The notes below the pieces were generated by a model that worked only from the letters and a program-made list of their open reading frames with translations, had not been told where the DNA came from and made no database searches. From the NCBI GenBank assembly GCA_900545315.1, contig UQYM01000002.1, positions 1 through 64,000 of the forward strand: a stretch of DNA of 64,000 nucleotides. Direction: 5' to 3'. Position 1 is the first letter of the stretch. Every line of letters begins with the position of its first letter. Of this stretch, positions 28,232 to 36,423 are shown one piece after another. This DNA is from an uncultured Alistipes sp. (GTDB taxonomy: Bacteria > Bacteroidota > Bacteroidia > Bacteroidales > Rikenellaceae). The translations under genes and the position numbers were made by a program.

Positions 28232-28947
28232 TCCTCTCCGAACAGTCCGCAGCGTTCCGCAGGCGCCTATACGACAACCGTCACTGGCTGCCCCTGCTGC
28301 TATACCCCGCCGCAATCCTCGCCCTGCTTATCGCTCGACCGTTCAACATTATCCCCGATAGCTTCCTCTTTACACTGATCTGCGCCATCATCTCGCTGAC
28401 CGGCGTGGCCATCCGTGCCTTGACAGTCGGCTACCTGCCCCGTAGAACCGAAGATGAAGTCACCAGCGGCGTCAAAAGTACCGAACTGATCACCCAAGGG
28501 ATGTACTCCGTCGTGAGACACCCCATCTCATTAGGAAACCTCCTGGCCTGGTACGGCATCATCCTCTATGTCGGTGTGGGATGGTTCATTGTCGGAGCCG
28601 CTCTGCTCTATACCCTCTTCACCTACCAAATCCTGCTGTGCGAAGAGGAGGAGCTCGCCAAACGGTTCGGGGACCGCTATACCCTCTGGGCAAGCTACAC
28701 CAACGCCCTAATCCCCAACCGCAAACTCTGGATCAGCTCCCGCGACCGATTCTCCCTCATGCAGGTACTCCGCCGCGAATATATCGGCTTCTTCTTCTTG
28801 GTTCTGACCTTCGTCACCATCAACCTGCTCCGAAACCGTGTCATCGAATTTACCTGGAGCCTCTCTCCACTTTGGACTGTCGTCGGCATAGCGACCCTGC
28901 TGTTCACCCTCTTCATCCGACTTATAATCAAGCTGATCAATAAATAA
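28228..28947 (+). CDS. Isoprenylcysteine carboxyl methyltransferase-like membrane protein
   Basis: This 239-residue protein has about five membrane segments and the ICMT/PEMT C-terminal signature: GMYSVVRHPISLGNLLAWYG (S-adenosylmethionine pocket with RHP) and CEEEELAKRFGDRYTLWASY. Bacteria lack prenylated CaaX proteins, so the substrate is probably a lipid or another membrane compound. Translational coupling to a PAP2 phosphatase suggests a polyprenyl or phospholipid substrate. The methyltransferase function itself is inferred from family resemblance. It is the last gene before a terminator and tRNA-Ser. Confidence 0.8.
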   Translation: MILSEQSAAFRRRLYDNRHWLPLLLYPAAILALLIARPFNIIPDSFLFTLICAIISLTGVAIRALTVGYLPRRTEDEVTSGVKSTELITQGMYSVVRHPISLGNLLAWYGIILYVGVGWFIVGAALLYTLFTYQILLCEEEELAKRFGDRYTLWASYTNALIPNRKLWISSRDRFSLMQVLRREYIGFFFLVLTFVTINLLRNRVIEFTWSLSPLWTVVGIATLLFTLFIRLIIKLINK

Positions 28948-29114
28948 CCCCCCCGGACGATCGCAACTTCTGCAATCGTTCTCCCACACAGCCTGTAATC
29001 TGCTTGCTCGACGCTTTGCCGTCGCACGCGATAATTGGGTCAGGGAAACACACCAATTAGATTGCTGCCCGCAGATTTTTCCTTCCCCAGCAACAACCTC
29101 AACGAGCATAAACA

Positions 29115-29149
29115 AAAAGAGAGGAGCTGACGTTCAGCTCCTCTCTTTT
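29115..29149. terminator. Bidirectional terminator between ICMT gene and tRNA-Ser
   Basis: A 16-bp stem pairs AAAAGAGAGGAGCTGA with TCAGCTCCTCTCTTTT around CGT. It can end both the plus-strand PAP2-ICMT transcript and the minus-strand tRNA transcript. Confidence 0.85.
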
Positions 29150-29208
29150 CATTACCTACATGCCTTTCGTTTGGCATGACGACGATCCCCTTGATCAGAT
29201 CATCATTG

Positions 29209-29296
29209 CGGAGAAAGCGGGATTCGAACCCACGATACCCTTTTGGGGTATACGCACTTTCCAGGCGCGCACCTTAAGCCACTCGGTCATTTCTCC
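29209..29296 (-). tRNA. tRNA-Ser (anticodon GGA)
   Basis: An 88-base class II tRNA reads on the minus strand from GGAGAAA to TTTCTCC plus discriminator G. The anticodon loop CTGGAAA gives GGA (serine, UCC/UCU). A long variable arm (ATACCC / GGGTAT) is present, as is the T-loop GGTTCGAATCC. CCA is not encoded. Confidence 0.95.
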
Positions 29297-29464
29297 GGAT
29301 CGCTCTGCACTTGGCTCCATCGGATCACTTTACAACGAAGGGATCGCTTTCCCCACCCCTCGTGTCCGGCCCCGATCGGCCAAGCGCTCTCCTCATCGGA
29401 AAGCGTTGCAAGATACGAAATTATTTTTGTTCCTAAAAATCGGAATGCAAATTTCACCCCTCCG

Positions 29465-30493
29465 TTAAACCGTCATCTCACCACAGCGATCTTCAGCCAA
29501 TTGCCGACGTACCTCGGCCGGATCTTCCGAAGCTCCCAATGCCACCATCATCTTGGTTACGGCACTCTCGGTCGTGATATCCCGGCCACTAACCACACCG
29601 GTCTGCCCGAGACGCTTCCCCGTCTCGTAAATCTCCGAGACGCTGCCACCCGGACATTGCGTCACATTCAACACCACCAACCCGCGCGCAACCGCATCAG
29701 CAACCGCATCAATAAACCACTCGGCAGTCGGCGCATTGCCCGATCCATAAGTCTCCAGAATCACCCCACGCAACCCCGGAATCGACAGCATACACCGGAA
29801 GGTATCGGCCCCCATGCCCGGGAAAAGCCGAATCACGGCCAATCGAGTATCAAGACGCTCGACAATCCGCAACGGACCACTCTCCGGATCAATCCGACGG
29901 ATAAACGAACGGTTGTAATGGATACTGACCCCCACCTCAGCCAAGATCGGATAGTTGTCCGACCGGAAGGCATTGAGCAACTCGGCACTATGCTTGGTCG
30001 TACGATTGGCCCGGAACAGCTTGTTCTGAAAACAGATGCACACCTCCGGCACCACCGCCCGCCCATCTTCATAAGCTGCCGCAATCTCAACCGCCGTGAT
30101 CAGGTTCTCTCGACCGTCGGTCCGCAACACCCCGATCGGAATCTGACTGCCCGTAAAAATCACCGGTTTGGCCAGATTCTCCAACATGAAGCTGAGTGCC
30201 GATGCCGAATAGGACATCGTATCGGTGCCGTGTAACACCACAAAGCCATCGTAACAGTCGTAATTGTCCCGAATCAATCGGGCCAATTCACACCACAACT
30301 CCGGCGTCACATTCGACGAGTCGATCGGTTTGAGCGTGATCACCTGCAAATCAACCCCCAACTTCTCCAAATAGGGGAACTCCTCATATATGGTGTTGAA
30401 ATCGAACGGAGCCAATACCCCCGTCTCAGGATCCGGCTTCATTCCAATCGTACCACCGGTATAGATCAACAATACGGATGATTTTTTCTCCAT
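29465..30493 (-). CDS. ansA: Type I L-asparaginase
   Basis: This enzyme hydrolyses L-asparagine to aspartate and ammonia. The 342-residue protein has both signature motifs: YTGGTIGMKPD with the nucleophile Thr15, and VLHGTDTMSYSASAL with Thr90-Asp91. There is no signal peptide, which fits the cytoplasmic low-affinity type I enzyme like E. coli AnsA. The C-terminal EVRRQLAEDRCGEMT is usual. It stands alone on the minus strand. The upstream 377-base gap contains no clear promoter match. Confidence 0.93.
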   Translation of the reverse strand: MEKKSSVLLIYTGGTIGMKPDPETGVLAPFDFNTIYEEFPYLEKLGVDLQVITLKPIDSSNVTPELWCELARLIRDNYDCYDGFVVLHGTDTMSYSASALSFMLENLAKPVIFTGSQIPIGVLRTDGRENLITAVEIAAAYEDGRAVVPEVCICFQNKLFRANRTTKHSAELLNAFRSDNYPILAEVGVSIHYNRSFIRRIDPESGPLRIVERLDTRLAVIRLFPGMGADTFRCMLSIPGLRGVILETYGSGNAPTAEWFIDAVADAVARGLVVLNVTQCPGGSVSEIYETGKRLGQTGVVSGRDITTESAVTKMMVALGASEDPAEVRRQLAEDRCGEMTV

Positions 30494-30870
30494 ATTCCTA
30501 TTTTAGAATATATCTGCTTTCATTTCACTGCATAGCGACGGTAAAACCAAACTGCAACTGGCCACTTTACACTTCAGTCCTCCAATACCTGCCCCAGTTA
30601 ACACCCACCGTCAATACAAACTGGCTTCGGGCTTTGTCTAACGGTTCCGTTCTAATTTGGAACACTATCTGACATTACTTTGGCCGTCTAACGCATCAGT
30701 ACAAGTCCTTTCCCAGCCTTAATCTTGCCTCTGCAATCTTTTATGCAACAAAGCGAGTTGGCCGCTCAAAGTAACCTCATGTAATCCGACTTTTGAGCAA
30801 CGATCACAAAGGCCTTTCTTTCACAAGCACCCAGTGCAGCTTTTACGTCGGCGGCTGTGCTATTCTTGCC
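30494..30870. other. Intergenic gap between ansA and tatD
   Basis: No gene, terminator or consensus promoter was recognised. TTACTTTG at about 30675-30682 on the plus strand is a poor -7 match and has no gene to serve. Confidence 0.4.
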
Positions 30871-31665
30871 CTACTTCAACTCTCCGAACAGCTTCAGGGC
30901 ATTGCGGGTCGTTATCTCACCCACCTCCTCCGGTGTCGTTTCATAAATCTCCGCCAACTTACGGGCCACCAACTCAACATAGGCACTCTCGTTGCGTTTA
31001 CCCCGATAGGGCACCGGCGGCAAATAGGGCGAATCGGTCTCCAAAACCAACTCCGTTAACGGAATTTCCCGTAACGTATCGGGCAGGGTCGAACGTTTGT
31101 AGGTAACCGGCCCCCCAACGCCAAATAGAAAATCACCCGACGCCTTCAACGCCCGATAATGGTCAATCGAACCACAAAAGCTGTGCATAATTCCTCGCAA
31201 TCCACTCCCTGCGTACTCCTGCATCAGCCGGCACATCTCATCCCAGGCATCCCGGGTATGCACCACCAACGGAAGATCATACCGCAAAGCCAACTCGATC
31301 TGAAAACGTAACGCCTCGAACTGCTCATCCATCCAATCACGGCTCCAATAGAAATCGAGTCCGACCTCTCCAACGCCATAGAATCGAATCCCCTCCGGAG
31401 GTGTGGCCAAATAATCTGCTACCCGCTCCAAAGCCTCACGCCAACCGGGATTGTCGTTGACCGAGGTAGGATGCAGCCCCATCATCGGCCGACAGAGATC
31501 CGGGTATTTGCGCGTCAAGGCAAACATCGCCTCATAAGACTCCTCATCAATGGCCGGTAGATAAAGCCGTTCAACCCCTACTCCACAAGCACGAGTCACT
31601 ACCGCGTCCCGATCCTCGTCAAATTGCGTATCATAAATATGCGAATGGGTATCTATCAGTCTCAC
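30871..31665 (-). CDS. tatD: TatD family metal-dependent hydrolase
   Basis: The 264-residue protein is a TIM-barrel hydrolase with the TatD metal ligands: DTHSHIYD (His7, His9), GEVGLDFYW (Glu), VVHTRDAWDE (His), MHSFCGS (His) and LETDSPYLPPVPYRG (Asp). TatD proteins are 3'-5' exonucleases that act on damaged DNA and in RNA quality control; in Bacteroidota the same family is widespread and single-copy. It lies downstream of dprA on the same strand, 252 bases apart, so both may relate to DNA processing. The exact member (TatD versus YcfH type) is not resolved. Confidence 0.9.
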   Translation of the reverse strand: MRLIDTHSHIYDTQFDEDRDAVVTRACGVGVERLYLPAIDEESYEAMFALTRKYPDLCRPMMGLHPTSVNDNPGWREALERVADYLATPPEGIRFYGVGEVGLDFYWSRDWMDEQFEALRFQIELALRYDLPLVVHTRDAWDEMCRLMQEYAGSGLRGIMHSFCGSIDHYRALKASGDFLFGVGGPVTYKRSTLPDTLREIPLTELVLETDSPYLPPVPYRGKRNESAYVELVARKLAEIYETTPEEVGEITTRNALKLFGELK

Positions 31666-31917
31666 AATTACTTCTCCTCACCATCTGGCAACCTCAGCGA
31701 TGTCGCCAATACCTATTTTGATCTCTTATCTGAAAACAGCTTTTCTGTTACCGCCCGTCAAGCCCATGTCCTAACCGAAACGACCTATGTTACTCGGCGG
31801 GAAACAGGCTCACTGTGCAAATTCCAAAACAAAAATAGAGTGAAAAACGCTTGAAAGCAACCCTCAACAAGACTCCTTGCCAACACTCCCATGGGTGTCT
31901 AAAGAAAGTCCCATCAT

Positions 31918-33174
31918 TTACAGTTTCAGGCATTGATTACCCGGTAACATACGAATAGATCCGGCCAACTCCAATTCCAATAACAACACCGGCAATTGTG
32001 TAATCGATACCCCGCTACGACGACTCAACTCATCCAGCTCCACCGGATCCTCTCCCATCTGCTGCCACAGCTTTACAGCCGCTTCAGAGACAGCAGGTAC
32101 CACGGAAACCCTGGCTCCCCCTGGCTCTGTAAAGGATACCTTTTCAGAAGAACGATCCAGTTGGAATGGTTCAACCGTCACCACCGAAATGTCAACCTCC
32201 TGAGAATGGATCGGCGCAGCTGTATTACGCCAACTGCTATCTGTCTCTGGCTCCGCAACACGTTCGATCGTCCGCACTGGTTTCTGCCCCTCTGCTATCT
32301 CCCAACCGAGACTTTCGGCAATATCTGCTCCACAACAAACAATCTGAGCCTTCAGCGAACGAATCAACCGATTGGTCCCCTCGGCATTGCGATCCCCAAT
32401 CCGTCCGGGGACAGCCATCACCTCACGGTGATACCCGGACGCCATATCGGCCGTTATCAATGATCCACCCCGTGCCGCCGACTCCACAATTACCGTTCCA
32501 TCACTCAACCCGGCAATCAATCGATTGCGTTGAATAAATCCGGCCCGATCGGGATGCGCCGTCGAGGGATATTCGCTCACCAAAGCCCCTCCCGACTTCA
32601 CAATCTGACGAGCCGTCTCAATATGGACACGCGGATAAATATGCGTCAAAGGATGCCCCAACACCGCAACAGTCCGCACCCCATGTCGCAAAGCAGCCCG
32701 ATGGGCCGCCACATCAATTCCGTAGGCCAATCCACTCACCACAACCAAATCCGGGAATAGTGCAGCCAACTCTCCAATGAGCCGATCACACACCTTATCG
32801 CCATATGGAGTGGCCTTACGCGTACCAACCATCGACAGCCAATGGCCACTATTGAAATCGATCTTACCCTTCACATACAAGACATGCGGATAGTCAGGAC
32901 ACTCCATGAGGTGCCCGGGATACTCAGCATCCCCCACAGCAATCGGCTGTATGTTGTTTCGCGTGCAAAAGTTCAACTCCTGTTCAGCCTTCTGATGGCA
33001 TTCGCACCGAACCAAACTCTGCGCCAAAGCGGGCTTCAACTTGGCACGATTGATCAGTTCCTCCTCCGTAGCGGCGTAAATCGCCTCTACCGAACCGAAA
33101 CACTCCAGCAAATGAATTGCCGTTTTACACCCCAAATCAGGATGAAAGGTCAATGCCAAATCATCTATCGTCAT
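31918..33174 (-). CDS. dprA: DNA-processing protein DprA
   Basis: DprA binds incoming single-stranded DNA and loads RecA during natural transformation; it also occurs in species not known to be competent. The 418-residue protein has the Rossmann-like core with SMVGTRKATPYG, VVSGLAYGIDVAAHRAAL and ARGGSLITADMA. A region of about 60 variable residues leads to a C-terminal winged helix (QMGEDPVELDELSRRSGVS). An N-terminal SAM-like part is present. A possible -7 box, TATCTTTA, lies near 33218 on the minus strand. Confidence 0.93.
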   Translation of the reverse strand: MTIDDLALTFHPDLGCKTAIHLLECFGSVEAIYAATEEELINRAKLKPALAQSLVRCECHQKAEQELNFCTRNNIQPIAVGDAEYPGHLMECPDYPHVLYVKGKIDFNSGHWLSMVGTRKATPYGDKVCDRLIGELAALFPDLVVVSGLAYGIDVAAHRAALRHGVRTVAVLGHPLTHIYPRVHIETARQIVKSGGALVSEYPSTAHPDRAGFIQRNRLIAGLSDGTVIVESAARGGSLITADMASGYHREVMAVPGRIGDRNAEGTNRLIRSLKAQIVCCGADIAESLGWEIAEGQKPVRTIERVAEPETDSSWRNTAAPIHSQEVDISVVTVEPFQLDRSSEKVSFTEPGGARVSVVPAVSEAAVKLWQQMGEDPVELDELSRRSGVSITQLPVLLLELELAGSIRMLPGNQCLKL

Positions 33175-33537
33175 ACCATTCTCAAGTAAAACGTCGCAAG
33201 AGAGTAAGCGACGTTTAGTAAAGATACGAAAAACCTATCAATTAGCGTCATCCATCTTAGACAATCAGCCACATCGATTGCACATTGCTATCACGTTTCC
33301 CTAACGCTTGATGATATAGAATACGGGCCTCCCCGCATTCGGATGCTTCACAAATGCCACCACACGGGCCAACTGCGACATCTGTTACCGATAAGAGCCT
33401 TCACCAGCATCTGATCGACAAACGTTTCATAGCGAGTCTCTTCAACGAAACTATTAAGAACGCGATGAGGTGTTTGATTCCGGACCAGAAATTTGGGAAT
33501 TCAAAAAAAAGGCGTATATTTGCAGTCCGTTCGATAG
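33175..33537. other. Intergenic gap between dprA and tRNA-Cys
   Basis: This contains the possible dprA -7 box near 33218 (minus strand) and the consensus tRNA-Cys promoter at its right end. Nothing else was recognised. Confidence 0.5.
33492..33522 (+). promoter_or_regulatory. Consensus promoter of tRNA-Cys
   Basis: TTTG (33492-33495), 19 bases, then TATATTTG (33515-33522). This is an exact match to the Bacteroidota consensus, 15 bases before the tRNA 5' end. Confidence 0.85.
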
Positions 33538-33608
33538 GGTCTGATGGCCGAGCGGTTAGGCACAGCTCTGCAAAAGCTGCTACAGCGGTTCGATTCCGCT
33601 TCAGACCT
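33538..33608 (+). tRNA. tRNA-Cys (anticodon GCA)
   Basis: A 71-base cloverleaf has acceptor stem GGTCTGA / TCAGACC, anticodon stem CAGCT / AGCTG with loop CTGCAAA (anticodon GCA), T-arm AGCGG-TTCGATT-CCGCT and discriminator T, as usual for tRNA-Cys. CCA is not encoded. Confidence 0.95.
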
Positions 33609-33609
33609 C

Positions 33610-33651
33610 AAAGAAACCGCGTTGTAGACATCTACAACGCGGTTTCTTTTT
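33610..33651 (+). terminator. Terminator of tRNA-Cys
   Basis: A 19-bp perfect stem starts right after the tRNA (arm AAAGAAACCGCGTTGTAGA, loop CA, complementary arm) and runs into a T-tract at 33646-33651. Confidence 0.9.
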
Positions 33652-33797
33652 ATATTATAATTTCCTCTTTTTCATCTGTATATCCTATACCAAGCTGCAA
33701 AACACTATCTGGCCTGAAATGCCATTATTATAACTCAGCCTTCTGTAACGGAAACAGGCAGCTACCTTGTAAATAAGACACCTGTCTGTTTTTTAAA

Positions 33798-34844
33798 TCA
33801 ATGCGTCCCAGAGGGCAATGGTTGCGGAGTAGATGTCGGCCCAACAACACGCAGACGACTACTCGAATCAATAACCAACCGGTCAATACAAACCACCCGA
33901 TCAAACGATGGACGCTCCCCTTCGGGATCCGCATGACGATGATAAACAATAAATCGCTCCGTGCTGTCCGGCGAAAACACAATGGAATTGTGTCCCGGTG
34001 ACGAAACGCCCCGACTTAAATCAGTCGCCAAAATAGGATTCTCCGCGGCCTTCCTCCATGGCCCCATGGGATGATCTGCCGTGGCATAACCGACACCGTA
34101 ATGTTCATAACCCGTATTATTGGCTGAATAGGTCATGTAATATTTGCCGTTGTATTTGAAAACAAAGGCACCTTCGTTGGCCCGGTTTGGCTCCCAATCG
34201 ACCATCTCCCAGGGTTGATCCGCCTCAACGACTATCTCCGGAGCTCCCATCGGCCCTGAAAGATCATCCTTCAAGCGCACTACATAGTTCTGCCCAATAG
34301 ATATACCAGGTCGGGAGGTATTGCGACTGAAAAAGAGATACAACGACCCTTCCGGATCATCGTCCTGAAAAATATGGCAATCGATAGCCGAATAACCAAA
34401 ATCAAACCAGGGAGAATAAAGATCTCGATACGGCCCCTCGGGTCGATCCGCGACTGCCAAAGAGGTCAACATAATCCGGGTTTTCGGATTGTAGGAGCTG
34501 TAAGTCATGTAAAACTTCCCCCGATACACAAACACCTCCGGAGCCCAAAAGCCGCCGGTCCCGGGATGGCCTTCAGGTTTGGTGTAGGCCTCACCCAAAA
34601 AGGTCCAATGGACCAAATCCGGCGACGAGTAACAGTCAAAGCCACTGTTCTGACGGGTCGTTCCAGTCATGTAGTAGAGACTATCATACCGAAATACAAA
34701 CGGATCGGCAACTCGAATCATTTTGCCATCAGCGGTACGCAACGGATTGGTGTAAGTCCCGGGCGTTTGGGCTATCCCGAAAGTTGCCAGCAATGTTCCC
34801 AGCCCCGTAAGATAGAATCGTTTGATTAGTTCAGATCGCTTCAT
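33798..34844 (-). CDS. Secreted glycoside hydrolase family 43 protein
   Basis: This 348-residue five-bladed propeller enzyme probably acts on arabinan, arabinoxylan or a related plant or host glycan. Catalytic residues of GH43 are visible: base Asp47 in RVADPFVF, pKa-tuning Asp155 in YSAIDCHIFQDDD, and acid Glu224 in RANEGAFVF. The chosen start MKRSELIKRF begins a signal peptide (ending GIAQTPG, export likely); 26 more codons are open upstream but carry no signal. It is not in a typical susC/susD locus within this window, so its target glycan cannot be inferred. Confidence 0.87.
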   Translation of the reverse strand: MKRSELIKRFYLTGLGTLLATFGIAQTPGTYTNPLRTADGKMIRVADPFVFRYDSLYYMTGTTRQNSGFDCYSSPDLVHWTFLGEAYTKPEGHPGTGGFWAPEVFVYRGKFYMTYSSYNPKTRIMLTSLAVADRPEGPYRDLYSPWFDFGYSAIDCHIFQDDDPEGSLYLFFSRNTSRPGISIGQNYVVRLKDDLSGPMGAPEIVVEADQPWEMVDWEPNRANEGAFVFKYNGKYYMTYSANNTGYEHYGVGYATADHPMGPWRKAAENPILATDLSRGVSSPGHNSIVFSPDSTERFIVYHRHADPEGERPSFDRVVCIDRLVIDSSSRLRVVGPTSTPQPLPSGTH

Positions 34845-35004
34845 CCGGTGATTGTTTAAAAGAGTCAAAAGGTCCATGAAGATACAAAATATTTCGACAG
34901 CAGACAGATATGGATATGTCAATCCTGCTTGCAGTCGATTTACTCTTTGGATATCTCATCCAAACAATCATAGACCATTATCACTCCCACATAATCAATA
35001 AAAA

Positions 35005-35042
35005 TTCGGCAAGGGTAAACGTCCATTGCTACCCTTGCCGAA
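35005..35042 (-). terminator. Terminator of the efflux operon
   Basis: TTCGGCAAGGGTA pairs with TACCCTTGCCGAA (13 bp, 12-base loop) 51 bases after the TolC-like gene stop. On the minus strand it is followed by TTTTTATTG. Confidence 0.85.
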
Positions 35043-35092
35043 CAGATATACAGTATAACCGATCGTGACGACGGTTAACGTCGTCTAAAAAA

Positions 35093-36412
35093 CTACTCTA
35101 AACGACCGATTGCCCGCAGATACTCGGTCTCATAGATTTTGTATTGAGCCTGAGCCTCGATCAGATTGCTCTCGGCCTCCTGCCATTGCGACTGTGCATC
35201 CAACAAATCGGTCAGCGGCGCCATCGCAACGGCATAACGGTTGCGCATCACCCGTAGATTCTCCTCCGCCTCGCGAAGCCCATCCTCCGCCGTGCGTATC
35301 AACAGATACCCATCCTGCACATTGCGAATGGCCTGCTGTACCTCCAACGACAACAAACGGGTATTTTTCTGCAACTCTAGTTCGGCATTCTGCAACTCGA
35401 ACCGCGCTTTGCGAACCTTCTTGCGCCCTTCTCCCCAATGGAAAATCGGGACCTGAACCGCCAACATCGCAACCCCAATACCATCCCGAAACTCCTGAGT
35501 GAAAGGAACCATCATGCCTCCACCAGCATCCACCATGCTGTTAAGTTTAATGTTTCCAAAATAGGTATAACCCGCCGTCAGACCAACCGTGGGCAACATA
35601 TCGGCCCGAGTCATGCGAATCTGCTGCTCATTCGCTGCAATCTGGTTCTTGAGCAGGTTCAACTCCGGACGATCAGCAATATCACTGGTCAGATTTCCCG
35701 CTTCCGTCACGACAATGGTCGTATCCGTCGGCTCAATTTGAGTCTCCGACGGTACACCAATGATCCGACACAACGAGAGGCGACACAGATCGGCCCCGTT
35801 CTCCCCCTTCTGCAACTGGTAACGGATCGTACTGCGTTTGGCCTCGATCCGCAACAGATCGTTGTCGGTAGCCAGACCGGCCGCCAGCGCCGTCTGCACC
35901 TGTCGGTAAAGGGTATCCATCTGGGCACAATAGCGCTCCAACATCCGAACCTTGCGGCCAACAGCAATATAAGTCCAATAGGCATTGTCCGCCTCGACCA
36001 ACACATCCATGCGGGTCATTCGACGCTGCTCCGAGGCAACATTCGCTCCGATCTGGGCCAGCTTTTTGCCCGAATTGAGCTTGCCGCCCGTATAGATCGG
36101 CTGCGTCAGCGTAATTCCAGCCATGTACATGCCCCGCATCCGCAATTCGGATCCCATCATGTCAAAGTCCGGAAACATATAGGTCCCAGTGGCCGATCCA
36201 GTAAACTTCGGCAGATAGTTCGTCGTCACTATTTTACGATCCAACGCCGCCTGCTGCAGTTTGTTGTCCGCCTGCTGCAAATCCTCGCTATGCGATAAAG
36301 CCATGTTGCGACACTCCGACAAAGTGAGCGCAAACCGCGGTTGTGCCACAACACCACTCAGGCCCAACAAGCCGGCACAACCCATGATCCATATTGTTCG
36401 TTTAACGTTCAT
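35093..36412 (-). CDS. TolC-family outer-membrane efflux protein
   Basis: The 439-residue protein forms the outer-membrane channel of the tripartite pump encoded here. A signal peptide (MNVKRTIWIMGCAGLLGLSG) is followed by two related halves of long amphipathic helices with TolC-type strands. The repeats RFALTLSECRNMALSHSEDL and RMTRADMLPTVGLTAGYTYF mark the starts. Ends of coiled coils such as RNVQDGYLLIRTAEDGLREA are typical. It is the third gene of the operon, 11 bases after the RND gene, and a terminator follows. Confidence 0.92.
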   Translation of the reverse strand: MNVKRTIWIMGCAGLLGLSGVVAQPRFALTLSECRNMALSHSEDLQQADNKLQQAALDRKIVTTNYLPKFTGSATGTYMFPDFDMMGSELRMRGMYMAGITLTQPIYTGGKLNSGKKLAQIGANVASEQRRMTRMDVLVEADNAYWTYIAVGRKVRMLERYCAQMDTLYRQVQTALAAGLATDNDLLRIEAKRSTIRYQLQKGENGADLCRLSLCRIIGVPSETQIEPTDTTIVVTEAGNLTSDIADRPELNLLKNQIAANEQQIRMTRADMLPTVGLTAGYTYFGNIKLNSMVDAGGGMMVPFTQEFRDGIGVAMLAVQVPIFHWGEGRKKVRKARFELQNAELELQKNTRLLSLEVQQAIRNVQDGYLLIRTAEDGLREAEENLRVMRNRYAVAMAPLTDLLDAQSQWQEAESNLIEAQAQYKIYETEYLRAIGRLE

Positions 36413-36423
36413 CGTACTTCATT

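Noticed and set aside
29243..30235. 330-codon plus-strand frame across tRNA-Ser and ansA
   Set aside because: It is antisense to the strong asparaginase match and to the tRNA; its product is His/Arg/Thr-rich as expected for a shadow frame.
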